From NCBI GenBank assembly GCA_034336665.1, contig CM067572.1, forward strand, positions 2,969,786-3,033,785: 64,000 nucleotides of DNA, written 5' to 3'. This DNA is from Luscinia megarhynchos. Its lineage: Eukaryota > Chordata > Aves > Passeriformes > Turdidae. Shown here one piece after another: positions 1 through 10,298 of the stretch (its first letter is position 1; the number at the start of each line of letters is the position of its first letter). The translations under genes were made by a program, and so were the position numbers. The notes beneath the pieces are model-generated. The model saw only the letters and a program-made list of their open reading frames with translations. It made no database searches and was not told the DNA's origin.

Positions 1-91
1 CATGGAACCCTATTCTTAGGGGATATATTTGAATAAATAATTATATAAATTTATGGCACTGGTAGGCAATTCATTTTATCCTTGTCCAGCA

Positions 92-153
92 TCACTTGTG
101 TGGCATGACTGTCAGCCTGAGGTGACTCTTACAGCAAGCTGGATGGAAGACAA
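92..153 (-). CDS. ZBBX: ZBBX probable terminal coding exon
   Basis: Acceptor ends TTTTTTCAG at 154-162 on the minus strand. The exon begins with two bases that complete the split codon left by the exon at 210-363 and reads VVFHPACCKSHLRLTVMPHK before TGA. An internal GTAAG could instead make this a 21-nt exon with further sequence outside the window. No AATAAA was found on the minus strand in the remaining 91 bases, so the 3' end is unproven. Confidence 0.5.
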
Positions 154-3100
154 CTGAAAAAATGATGATAAACATGTATATTTTTGAGGATTTATTCACA
201 CAACAGTACCTGGAAAAGGGATCCTCCTGTCCCTAGGGCTGGAGGCAGCAGCCAGGGAAGAAGGTGCCTCCAGCTTTTCTTGTTTAGGGTTTGCACCCAC
301 AACAAAGAAACCTTCCAGTCCCTGATATGATGTAGAACCACATTTCTGTCTTTTGGCTACATCCTGTAACTTGAATAAAACAGAGATTAGAAACAGGAAA
401 GGAAATAGGAAACTTTATAAGTTTAGATTAATAAAATGTTCATTTCATAGGACTTGGACTGATTTTGACAGCCAGCTGTAATAGATATTCAGGAGGAGGA
501 TGTTTTTGCTCAAGATGTGCTTTAAAATCCTAAAAACTTCTCATGTTGTGAGAGTTTGTTTTTTCACTGGGGGCATGAAAAGCAGATTTTCTGTGTGTTC
601 ACTTTTGGGTACATAAAAAGAAAGGTTATCACTGGTTAACAATGACTCCAATGTCCCAACCTCTTCTATCATTTTTTGCTTTTAATTTTATTTTCAGCAA
701 ATGAGGAACTAAATAATTTGTTAGATAAGATTGAGCACCACTTTTTGGTCATTCAGACAAGAACTGAAGTACTGTTATTACAAACATGGGAAGAGCTGCT
801 CCTCCAACACTTTTTTTTAATGTCTGAGACAAGTTTATTCTCTTTTCCTTTTTTGAAAACTAACAGCAAACTGGCAACACGAAGTGGAGGCTTTCATCCC
901 CTACATACCAAATATGGCAGGCAGTGACAATCCCCTAAATCTGAAACAGATAAAGCAGCATCCTGACTCTATTCAGCAATTAAAGACATCATAACTTACT
1001 GCTGAAGATTTTGTGATTACAGGCAAGCCCAAACTCTGACTATTGCAGGCAGTGCCCAGTTCTTGGGGCTCTCTGCTGCTTCTCTGCAGCTCTGTCTCCA
1101 GGAGATCTCTGCTGCTCTTTACTTCAGTCCCAAGGAGATCTTTGCTCATTCCTTCAGTGAGGTCAGAGATTTCCTCAGGAAGTTCACAGGAGCTCAGTGA
1201 TGTTCCCCCAGCCTTTGGTTCAATACTCTCCTCCTGCACTGAATTCATCTCAAGATCACTGCAGACAATTGGATTTTCTGTAAGAGTACAACAAAACCAT
1301 AAAAATAGCAAGATTTGTAATGGAAATATTAATTATGACCTCCAAGCCCACTGTTTTCTTCATAAACTCAAAATACAAAGTCACCATTAAAGCCAAAGAA
1401 AGGCAATTGTGGAAATTTAATAAAGTTTCCTTAAAAGCATTAAAAGGATTGAAATCCATCCTATCAGGCTGTGAATGATCCTCTAAGTTGGTTTTCTTTG
1501 TTATACATGTTTATCACAGTGCTCACACAGCTCAAACTGCAATCAAATCAAATTGTGATAGCCCAGAGAATGGTACATAATTTAATGACCTTTAATTATT
1601 TTTCAGACCACTGTAGCTGAGTACCCATCCTACACAAGAATGATAAACTCAACACATTTACATATTTTCAACAAATAACTTAATAACTTCTCACATTTAC
1701 CTTGAGAAATTTCTTTAGGAGAAACAGGACTGCTGTTGAGAGGAAAAAGTAAAAACTATTAAGTGCTGGCTCAGGAAGTTAAATGGAAAGGAGACTTTCC
1801 CATTATACCCATTTCTCTTTTAAGGGGCTGCTTCTGTGTTGTTCTGGTCTGCAAATGCTGAGCTTTGACACAGGAAGGGGAAAAGACCAGAACACAAAAA
1901 AGCAAACCAGGTCACAGTTGCTCAAATAAATGCTGAGAGATCAGAAGAACTGGAGATGTATCAGTAATTATTTTTATCTGGAATTATAAGGGTACTTAAG
2001 TAAGACTCAGTGCACAGCACTGATGAGTAGTAAAATCTGTATGTGAGTTCCTGCTCCTGCTGAGGTAAGGGCTCAGAAAAAAGAAATTTCACTAAGATTC
2101 AGGACAGGCAATACAAAGAAATGCACCTTGCATGGGTCAGGATTTCAAAGTGATGCCTCTCTAGTTACAGTCAATTAATATTCCTTAGTGGTTTTAAAAT
2201 AGTGTACACTTAAATGTGACTGCCTGCAAAGAACAGCCCCCATTTCTTAGGAACTGACCCCAAATTTGGGATTATTTCCTCTCCTCCCCTACAAACTCTA
2301 CATTTTTGATACCTTCCACACTCCAGTGGGTCGGTTTCTCCTTGTTTACTCATCCCCACATCTCCAGTTTCCTCCACTAAATAATGTGAGGATTCTTCCA
2401 AATCCTTGGTAGGAGACTGAATAAAAAACAAAAAATAAAGACCCACATGCAGCAACAGATTAAAATTTTAAAAACAAATTTTAAAAAAACTTTAAAGTGC
2501 TGAAAAGCTGCCAGACTTTCTTTGGGTATAAATCCCATATAGTGCAAGTCCCTGAACACAACAAAAAAAAATATAGAGAATTTTTGGAACAATTTTCCAC
2601 ATTTGTATGGAAAACAAACAATGCACCAATATTTTCCCTTCTTGGAAGTTATTTAACTGTTGCTACTTTAAATATTTAACAGATCGAGACTTGAACAAAA
2701 CGTTTCAATATTGAGACTTATGAACTCACATCATCAAGGAACTCAATTTTCAAGGAGGACTCTGCACTTTCAGAAACAGTGTTGGATTCTTCCACTCTAT
2801 AAACAGATGCCCAGTATTTCTTCACCTCTTCATCTGTGAAATAGAAATAATTTTATGCATTTCAGTTTTTCCTGTTCAAAGCACACAAAAAAATGCAACA
2901 TTTTCATTATGAAAAAAACACAAATTTCTCCTTTTTATTACTTATTACTGCTGTTTTTAGCAGAAACTGGTTAAGAGTGGAAATGTTCAGCAATCATGGG
3001 AAAGAAATCTCAAGGAAAAGCTATTTTAGATGGAATAAACAAATCTGTTACACCTGTTAACTCCTCAATGCCATCATCATCATCATCATCTTCTCCTTGT

Positions 3101-6100
3101 TCCCCTCCTCCAGCCCCAGCCTGATGAACACTCAGGGCTTGCACAGGCTTTGAATCTTTCATGGAACTTGCAAAAAACTGATCAACAGGAGTTCTGAAAC
3201 AGAAAATAAAAAAAAATAAAATAAAAAAAAAATCTTGAAAAGTAATATTTTTAATATCAGAAAAAAACCACCTACCAGCCTACTCACTGCAGCAGCATTA
3301 ACTAGCTCCTCCTAGTTTCATTGAGGTGATTTTCTCCTCAAGAACTCAGAAAACAACACTAATGTCCATAAAAGATTCCTGAAAGTTTCTTTTCTCTATA
3401 AAACTCCTGTAGCAAATGCCCCAAAATCAAGTAATCAAATACCAAAACCCGTCTTCAAATTCTACAATAACCTGACAGCAAAGAGAATCCCTCTAAACAC
3501 TCACTCTGCAGGAATTCTGAACTATGAAGTGATCAAGTCTAATTATAATCATTATTTTATTTACAAATAAAGCCCCCTGTATACACTTCCCTTAACACTT
3601 GACCTATCTAATATCTTAGAAGTTTCACCTGGATTTTTGTTAATTCAGTGTTTCTGAATTCTTTCATTAGGAGCAGCAAATCCAACAATACCTTCTGTAT
3701 TTCTTCAGCAGGAGTTTCTCCATGTAGCTCAGGCCATCCTTCTGGAATTCCACATGGATGGGCTCCTTCAGAGTAGTAACACTGGTCTGCACCTCACAAA
3801 CCCCCACAGGCTCTGTCAGAATTATTTTTAAAAAATTATACAGCTGTTCAGGCTTATAAACTGGTTCTTTACCTTCATTATTATTGAATGAACATCACAT
3901 TTGCTAGACTCCAAAATTTAAATGGCCAGCAATATTATATTTACAGAAAACAGGCAGTAATGGGGGCAGCCAGATAAAAAACCAACTTATTTATTACAGA
4001 TTACTACACTGGAGCCATAGAAAGAGTGGGGAGATGGAAAGCCACGACTCCACAGATGAAAATCCCACAGAAAAGAAGAAAAAAAAAGAAAAAAAATCAG
4101 TTTAATATTATTTTGTACAAAAAGCCACAGAAAAACCACCATCCATGGACTAGAGAAACAAGACACAGATTGGATTTGCACAAATCCAATCAGACCAGAG
4201 GAATTTTCCATGTTTTTCCATACATACTTCAGCTGATTGCAGCTTTTCATTGGGACAAAGAAATATTAAGAGCCTGTGGAAGGCAAGCAGAAAATGTACT
4301 TGGGTAGAACACACAAAATCCTGAGCCCTGCACATTCCTTGCCCGAGTTTAAAACTGGTTTTATGTTTGAGCACTGCAGTTCATGCTGAAGTGCCACGTG
4401 AGACAAAGCCATGGGAAGGTACAGGGGCATGGGGCAGAGAGCATTACAAAAACTGAGCTAAATACTCTGCACATCATTAAAAAACCTTCAGAGATAATTG
4501 TTATTAATAAAGGCACTCTGAGAAAGAGTAAAATGAGTTTTCTTACCTTCACATAGTATCTGCCTTGACTAATCTAAAAATCCAACTTCCCCAAATGGCC
4601 CCAATTGTATTTAAAATGTCACTAAATCAGAACAAACCATACCTGATGGGACCTCACTGACACATGGATCTCCTCCAGGATCACTTTTTCCTTTCCTCCA
4701 CTGAAGCAAAGCATCCTGAAAAGACTTTGCAGACACCTCCTCATCAAAAGGCACCACTCAGCAGCAACCCTTTGTCCTGCTTTCCAAGGTTTGCACAGGC
4801 TGCTTCTGAGGCTGGCTCCTAAATCAGTTCACAACATTACTGATAAAGCATTTCTGACTAGCAGCAACATTTTTTTGTGCCAGTGTGGAACTGCAGTACT
4901 CAATTTTCTGGGCTCAGCTGAGCTACCTGGTAATCAAGATCACTCCCATTTTTTGCTCACAATTAACTGCAAAGGTCTATCAAGAGCTAAATAAGACAGA
5001 CAAAAGTTTTTATTACCAGGCACAAACCCCCTATTTTAAAGGTTGCTGGTATCAGAGAGCAGTGGCCAGGACACCTGCATCCCATGGTTTGGGTATAAAG
5101 CCATGGACACCACATCCCATGTACAGGAGGGATTAAATGAGGCATTTAATGCAGCATGTCTCATTTAAAGGGATTTATGAGCTATGTGCTTTACTAATGA
5201 AGAGCTGCTTATTGAAGCTTCTCAGTGGACAGGGGCACATCTGGAGAGGTCAGCAAGAGGAAAATGGTCATTTCAGGGGCTAACTGGAATAGCCATTAAA
5301 ACAGCAGTCCACAGAAAGCCCAAACTGTAATTGATGAGTGACTGGAAACAGCTACAAAGGGAGCTACCAGTCCAGGAGCTACACTGGACTTCAGTGATTT
5401 TTCAACCTTTATTAGAACAAAGAAAATTATCGTGGAAGGTTTTCATTACCAACTCTTGGACGATTATCAAGCAAAACCACAAAATAATTGATGTATTTAT
5501 GGAAAAGAGCCTTTGGCTACACATCCTCCAAGTGAAGGACCTGCTCTTACCACAACAAAGCAGCAAAAGTTCAGGCAGAGAGTGTAATGAGAGAGAGAAA
5601 CATCAGCAGCCCTACACAATCGGGATGTTTCCCCAACTCCTTTTTTCTCCTATGTTTTAAACGATCCAGGGCCTGGTTGCTCATCCAGTAGCACTTGTGA
5701 TTTGTTAGAGCAGTAAATGGGGGCTGTTAAAGGCTCCAGGGCACTCCCCGATGCTCGCCCTGCAATGCGGGGTGAGCACAGCGCAAAGTTCACCGCGCGA
5801 ACACGGGATCAGAGGCGGGGCCAGCGAACCGCAGCCCGAATTCCCAGCCCGCCATCCCTTCCCGGGGCTCCACCGCGCCCAGCGCGGGATCCCCGGGACC
5901 GGAGCGCCCTCGGGCGGCGGCTGCCGGCACTGCGGCGGCACCGGGAGCGCGCCCCAAAACCCGCCGGGAGCGCACAACGCAGCCGGGAGCGCGCTGGGCT
6001 CTGTTCCGCGAGCGATGGGCAAAACCCCCCTGGTTTTGCTGGCAAGTTAAATTCTAAATCTGCACCTATTTTATCCCCGAAACACACGCAAATTATCAGC

Positions 6101-9100
6101 TCCTTTTGAGGGTTAGCAGCTCCAACTGGTTTAATAAAACAATGGAAATACAATCACATCATGTGTTACAGGGTGGGCAGGGTGATCTCTCTAATTGAGA
6201 TTATACATTTTTAGAATAAAAATGTTCTTATTCAACAGTGGAACTTCTCTATTCACATTGGTTACTTTAAAAATCAAGTTGTATGAGCCTCCACACTTTG
6301 GAGGCTGTGTTTCCTATTTATTATTTATTTCCTATTTATAATTCCTATTTCCTACTTGCTAAAAGGCAAAATACCCTTATTAAACAGAAATCACCTCACA
6401 CTTGATAATAGAAATTTCCCCTCTACCACAGCCAACAAGGTGCCAGCTTGGAAAGCAGTCAGAATTCAACATGTGCCCTGGCTTTATCTAAGGATTTAAA
6501 ATTACAAAACATTCATGGACCACTTAATTTGCCCCCTTTTCCTGCAATCACACATCTTTCTTTAATCACAGAGAAGTGTTCCTTAGTTAAGGATGAGATC
6601 AGCCTTCTTCAGTCATGCCCACATGCTGAGCAAATTAATAAAAATACAGTTTAAATAAATTCTCTAACTGTTACCAGTTAAAGAAGTGGCCACAGTTCTG
6701 ATAACAGAATCATTTAACCTGTTTCCTTGCACTCAGGGAGATCAGTCTGTAAAATTTCTCTTTACTTTATGGGCTCTAAGTAATTATCAGAGAACAAAAG
6801 AAAAATGTGTGTCTAATACTGACACACAAAAAAAAAATCTTCACACATTAAACTGTGCTGAGAGTCATTTTTAAACCATCTACTTACCAGCAGCCCACCC
6901 TTAATTTTAGGTGGTCCACAGGCCATCCCCTTCACTCCCAATTTTTCATGGGCTACAACACTTCTTCTTTCAGGCCTTAACTGGTTTTTTCACTGGCTCT
7001 GGAATAAAACAAACAAAAACCTCAACTAATCCAGTGTTCCATTTTCTGATTTCTTAATTGCTTAATTGGAGCAACCTCTAAGAGGCAATAATCTATCAGA
7101 AGTTTGTTCAAGTTTTATTTGATTAAGAAAAGTCTTTACCTTGAATTTGGTCCTTGAGTATTCGCAACTTCACTTTCTCTGGAGAAATCTAGAGGACAGA
7201 ATATTTACATGTATAAGTATAAGGTTCTAATGATAATGAGGAAAGAGTAACTTGTACAGAAGGAAAATGATTTTAGGGAAATAGCAGGGCATGCATTTAA
7301 AGACAAAATCCCATGTATTGCTCATGACAGCCATGAAGCTCAGGACCAGTTTCCCTCCCCAGACATGAAATATTGTCCACATGACTCTTCCACGACCTAA
7401 CATCCCAGTAATTAATAATTTCCAGCATTTTTGCTTCTCAGTTTTCCCCTGCAAACAGTGTTCATCCCACAGCCTCACTACCCCTCATTCACCCCTTATT
7501 TTAATTTTGCCCTTTTATAAATTCTGCCCCATTCATCTCCTCAGCCACCCCAGCTGAAACCTGAAGTCTTAGAGGCAGCAACAGCTCTGAGTTCCTTGTC
7601 TCAGAGAAGGGGGAAGGGAAAGAGGTGAGTAAAAAAAAAAAAAAAAAAAATTCATTCTGATCCTCTCTTCTCAAAGAGAAGGAAGCAATTTTATTGAAGT
7701 TCTCATTTTCTGCCAGTTTAAGAAAAATTGCCACAGACTTTTCCAAAAGAAAATAAAGTACCCCACTTGTACATACTGAAAACAGATTTTCCAAAGATTT
7801 AGTAGCAAAGTCCTACATCCCTTCTTTTAGGTCTAAGCAAGGATCTCATAGAAGAGGCAATAAAATGGAGTTAAAGAAAATTTTTCTTTAACTGTGGTCC
7901 ATTTTATCTGTGAAGGCAGAGAATTTGCACCCCAAAGCCTTTCAGTATTTCAGATCCAACATGGGCACCAGGCAGCCAAAGGACAGGCTCCTCGATGACT
8001 TCCACCACTACCAGTACCTCTCTTACAAGATTAAATCTGTAGGAGCAGTAATAATTTGCTGTTTATTGCAACTAAAACCCCAACAGAGCACCCAACAAAA
8101 CTTGATGTTCCTCCAGCTCAAAAGGAAGCAGAAGCTTGGCATAGAAAAATAAGCAGTGAGGAATTTTACTCAGATGGGTCTTAACCTTTTGGTTTTACAA
8201 TATTTGAAATTTTCCTGTTTTGCAGCATAAATCCAGTTCTAAACCTTGTTTTACTTTAAATAGCTTCACTTGCAAATATGGTTTCCTACCTTCTTCCTGT
8301 TTTCATTATTTTGTGCCACAACCTGGGCTTGGGTGGTCCTTGGTGGTTCTGCCTGCCCAGATTTCCAATGATAAGCACCTAACTTCCTACAAACCAAGGC
8401 AAGAAAAAACTTCAAAATTAGGCCTTTGCAAGCAAGGGAAGTAAAAAACGTGTTCCTTCAGCTTGTTAAATATGAACAAAACATCACAAAAATAAAATTC
8501 TTGTCCACAGGATCATCAATTCCCCAAAGCACAAGCAGTCCCTTGCATTGAAACATGTCTACTTTAGTAGCAGTAAATACAACAAATGTGTAAGAGTATT
8601 TCTTTTTAAACCATTAAATTGGTCCAAGTTTTTAAACTTAAAAACAAAAAAAATCTTATCAAGTCTCAAAGGCTAGTTTCAGAAGAATAAAAACAGAAGT
8701 ACATTTTGTGTGAGCCTTCATTGTCCAAATTTACTGCAGGACTTCATCCAGCACTACTAAAAATACAGGAACTTTCAAATCCTTTCCAGTCCAAACCATT
8801 CCATGATTCCAGTGGTACAAATGCCAAAGCCTCCTGTCCTCAGAGCTCATCACAGCAACCCTATCAGAGTCTGCAGGCCTTGAGAACAAACCAAGAACAG
8901 CTCTGTGAGAGTAACATGGACACAAAAGTGCCACACATCACCTGAAAGCACTGCCCCAGCAGCTCAGGGCAGTGCCCACAGAGCTGCCAACAGCAGGACC
9001 TCAGCAGCACCCAGGGATCCAAATCCAAGGCATTTGCATTCCCGAGGGACAAAGCAGAGCAGGCAGAAACTCAAGGAAAAGGAAGCAGCTGTTGCAGGAA

Positions 9101-10278
9101 TTTGCCAACATTCAGAGTGACTCAGATTTAAACTTCACCCCAGCACTTGTTTCATTACACTGTGCTTGGTCCCAAGCCTTGTTTGCCATCATGCAGAAGA
9201 TGCTTCTCCAGGAAGCCACACAAATGTAAAAGGGGATCAAAGCCAAAATAACAGCAGCAGCCTCTGCAGAAACCTCAGAAACAAACAAGGCTGTGGAGAA
9301 ACCACTCTCTCCCCTGCTTGAAAACTAAGGTGACAAATCCAGTCAGACAGGGGGAAGAAAGGAGAAGAGGGAATAAATACAGAAAATAGATCAAATATCA
9401 TAGGAGAGTTGAAAATTAACAAAGTCATAGGGAAGCAGGTTCACCATTGGGATGGAAGATTGGAGAGAGGAGACTGAATAGAATTGTGAATTCCAAACTC
9501 TTCAAGAGATCCCATGTGGGGAGTTGGAGGTGTGGAGGGGGTTTCTCATTGGATTCCTTTTTGCCAAAGGGAAATTGAACTTATTTTCCAAAGACAAACT
9601 GAACCTACCTCCTCTCTTCTTTTTCTCTGCTCATGTTTGACTGCAGTTGCCATAATCTCTTCTCCATCTCTTTGTTTTCTGTTTCTAACTGTGCTTTCTC
9701 CAACTGCAATTCCTTGACAGTTCTGGAGGAAAGAGTGAAATAGTCATTAGAAATCACCTTGCAGTGAGTAAGGCACCTGAAGAAGTTTAAAGCAGAAAAG
9801 CAGAGGCTGGAAAATGTCATTTACAGCCATGTCCCTCTTCTGTTTCCCAGCAGGACTGAAAAACAGCTCTGGAAAATTTAGGACAGGTCAAGTGCAAATT
9901 CCAACATAAAACTGATACAACTGCACTCAGGAAGGTTTGGGGTTTAATTTTATTCAAATAAACAATTCCCTGATTTCTTTAGTATGCTTGTATTATCCAG
10001 TAGATTCACAGGGTTATAAAACCTCCAACTTAATCAGGAAGATTAAAGCCTGAGAAAAGAAAGGCTTGTGGGTGAAAGCATAGGGAAAATGCTAGAAAAG
10101 AAACATCACAATTCTTCTGGCTCTTGCACTCTTCTAGTTAATGTTGCATTAAAACTTATTAAAAATTAGGAAAACACATCTCAAATCCCAATCAGATAGA
10201 ATGCACTTACTTTGTTTTTAATCTCATTGAGGTTCCAGCTTTTGAGCCTGGGAGAATTACAAAATCATTGACATTCAT
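92..10278 (-). CDS. ZBBX: ZBBX, coding span (14 exons; one exon frameshifted)
   Basis: Gene-level entry. Fourteen minus-strand blocks with GT-AG borders join from an ATG at 10,276-10,278 to a TGA at 92-94. Recognition rests on several segments resembling what I remember of vertebrate ZBBX: DFVILPGSKAGTS at the start, a coiled-coil stretch ending MSREKEER, the block AYHWKSGQAE, EKVKLRILKDQIQ, FDEEVSAKSFQDALLQWRK, CEVQTSV and LSYMEKLLLKKYRRTP, then an acidic tract and SSLKIEFLDD. ZBBX is named for a B-box zinc finger and is associated with motile cilia. Total coding length is 1,548 nt with the exon at 6,888-6,998 and 1,437 nt (479 codons with stop) without it. The B-box itself was not found, and one exon is out of frame, so the encoded protein may lack the zinc finger. 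The human protein is longer, about 800 residues as I recall. Exons are listed separately. Confidence 0.85.
210..363 (-). CDS. ZBBX: ZBBX exon, near C-terminus
   Basis: Phase 0 start after a TTACAG acceptor; GTACTG donor; 154 nt, 51 codons plus one base. The translation begins DVAKRQKCGSTSYQGLEGFF and continues with an Ala/Ser-rich tail. Phase agrees with both neighbours. The FFVVG segment recalls the C-terminal part of mammalian ZBBX, but I hold this only loosely. Confidence 0.75.
1000..1277 (-). CDS. ZBBX: ZBBX exon with internal tandem peptide repeat
   Basis: Acceptor CTCTTACAG, donor GTAAGT, 278 nt (two bases plus 92 codons). It encodes an acidic, Ser/Glu-rich low-complexity segment beginning ENPIVCSDLEMNS. 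Residues roughly 52-75 of the exon are an imperfect tandem duplication, KDLLGTEVKSS followed by RDLLETELQRSS, also visible in the DNA as two GATCTCCT-containing units. The long minus ORF around it runs on into intron at both ends and should not be taken as exon. Confidence 0.85.
1701..1732 (-). CDS. ZBBX: ZBBX short exon with NAGNAG acceptor
   Basis: A 32-nt exon, acceptor CTCAACAG and donor GTAAAT, reading SSPVSPKEISQ once the split codons are completed. The first three exon bases are CAG, so the acceptor is a tandem CAGCAG and use of the downstream AG would drop one serine without changing frame. Confidence 0.75.
2313..2416 (-). CDS. ZBBX: ZBBX exon
   Basis: Acceptor TTTTTTATTCAG, donor GTATCA; 104 nt, phase 0 in and phase 2 out. 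Translation begins SPTKDLEESSHYLVEE, an acidic segment. The donor splits an AG+C serine codon with the 32-nt exon that follows in the transcript. Confidence 0.8.
2730..2833 (-). CDS. ZBBX: ZBBX exon (SSLKIEFLDD)
   Basis: Acceptor ATTTCACAG, donor GTGAGT; 104 nt. Reads DEEVKKYWASVYRVEESN and ends SSLKIEFLDD, which resembles a conserved acidic motif of mammalian ZBBX. Phase 1 in, phase 0 out, matching both neighbours. Confidence 0.87.
3054..3193 (-). CDS. ZBBX: ZBBX exon with aspartate tract
   Basis: Acceptor TCTGTTTCAG, donor GTGTAA; 140 nt. Reads TPVDQFFASSMKDSKPVQ and then a Gly-rich stretch, followed by six consecutive Asp residues encoded by uninterrupted GAT codons inside an acidic run. 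It continues the LLLKKYRR/TP junction from the preceding exon, where AG+A makes the second arginine. Confidence 0.87.
3692..3812 (-). CDS. ZBBX: ZBBX exon (CEVQTS ... LSYMEKLLLKKYRR)
   Basis: Acceptor AATTCTGACAG, donor GTATTG; 121 nt. It encodes CEVQTSVTTLKEPIHVEF followed by LSYMEKLLLKKYRR, the segment that most strongly suggests ZBBX to me. Phase 1 in and phase 2 out are both satisfied. Confidence 0.9.
4643..4756 (-). CDS. ZBBX: ZBBX exon (FDEEVSAKSFQDALLQWRK)
   Basis: Donor GTATGG. The acceptor TTGCTGCTGAG is weak but is placed by frame, because a TGA lies just upstream. 114 nt, phase 1 in and out. Encodes FDEEVSAKSFQDALLQWRK, matching the ZBBX region that follows the B-box in mammals. 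Because the exon at 7,140-7,188 also ends in phase 1, the two can be joined in frame. Confidence 0.87.
4757..6887 (-). other. ZBBX interval where the B-box exon is expected but not seen
   Basis: In mammalian ZBBX the B-box zinc finger is encoded between the two exons flanking this interval. I looked on the minus strand for paired Cys-x2-Cys codons bounded by plausible splice sites and found none. The interval contains AT-rich intron sequence and the GC-rich island at about 5,745-6,030. A visual scan can miss a small or diverged exon. Confidence 0.5.
5745..6030. promoter_or_regulatory. Intragenic CpG island
   Basis: An abrupt GC- and CpG-rich block inside a ZBBX intron, with flanks of ordinary AT-rich sequence. 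It contains a GC box (GGCGGGGCC, about 5,815-5,823, plus strand) of the kind bound by SP1 factors. No gene was recognised in it. The overlapping open frames on both strands are Arg/Pro/Ala-rich, as expected of random GC-rich sequence. It could be an alternative promoter, a regulatory island or a GC-rich remnant. Confidence 0.6.
6888..6998 (-). pseudogene. ZBBX: ZBBX exon carrying a 1-nt frameshift
   Basis: Good borders (ATTCCAG acceptor, GTAAGT donor). Entering in the phase set by the previous exon it reads EPVKKPVKA and then TGA. The frame one base over stays open to the donor and reads VVAHEKLGVKGMACGPPKIK, resembling the segment just before the B-box in mammalian ZBBX. The switch falls at a run of six A (plus-strand T at 985-990). 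The exon is 111 nt where 110 would fit phase 1 in and phase 0 out. This is either a true indel or a homopolymer error. Confidence 0.75.
7140..7188 (-). CDS. ZBBX: ZBBX exon (EKVKLRILKDQIQ)
   Basis: Acceptor CTGTCCTCTAG, donor GTAAAG; 49 nt, phase 0 in and phase 1 out. Encodes ISPEKVKLRILKDQIQ, very like the mammalian ZBBX segment at this point. Confidence 0.88.
8290..8386 (-). CDS. ZBBX: ZBBX exon (AYHWKSGQAE)
   Basis: Acceptor GGTTTGTAG, donor GTAGGA; 97 nt. Completing the split AG+G codon gives RKLGAYHWKSGQAEPPRTT, and the block ends NNENRKK. HWKSGQA is a recognisable ZBBX block after the coiled coil. Confidence 0.9.
8770..8815 (+). mobile_element. Short CR1 3' tip in a ZBBX intron
   Basis: TCCAGTCCAAACCATTCCAT followed by GATTCC is the extreme 3' end of CR1 in sense orientation; the rest of the element is absent or unrecognisable. 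Confidence 0.5.
9609..9722 (-). CDS. ZBBX: ZBBX coiled-coil exon
   Basis: Acceptor CTTTCCTCCAG, donor GTAGGT; 114 nt, phase 2 in and out. Encodes TVKELQLEKAQLETENKEM and then RLWQLQSNMSREKEER, a strongly predicted coiled coil with Leu/Met at heptad positions. This is the N-terminal ZBBX coiled coil. Confidence 0.92.
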
Positions 10279-10298
10279 GATGCCCAGTATAACTTTTC
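10211..10298 (-). CDS. ZBBX: ZBBX first coding exon
   Basis: Acceptor TCTGTTTTCTAG, donor GTAAGT. Twenty untranslated bases precede the ATG at 10,276-10,278, which starts MNVNDFVILPGSKAGTSM. The start is supported by an in-frame TGA that appears upstream when the leader exon at 11,000-11,049 is joined. Phase 2 out matches the coiled-coil exon. Confidence 0.9.

Noticed and set aside
5705..6153. Open frames of 99-130 residues on both strands
   Set aside because: Arg/Pro/Ala-rich translations of a CpG island, overlapping in several frames; no Cys-x2-Cys pairs and no coherent splice borders.
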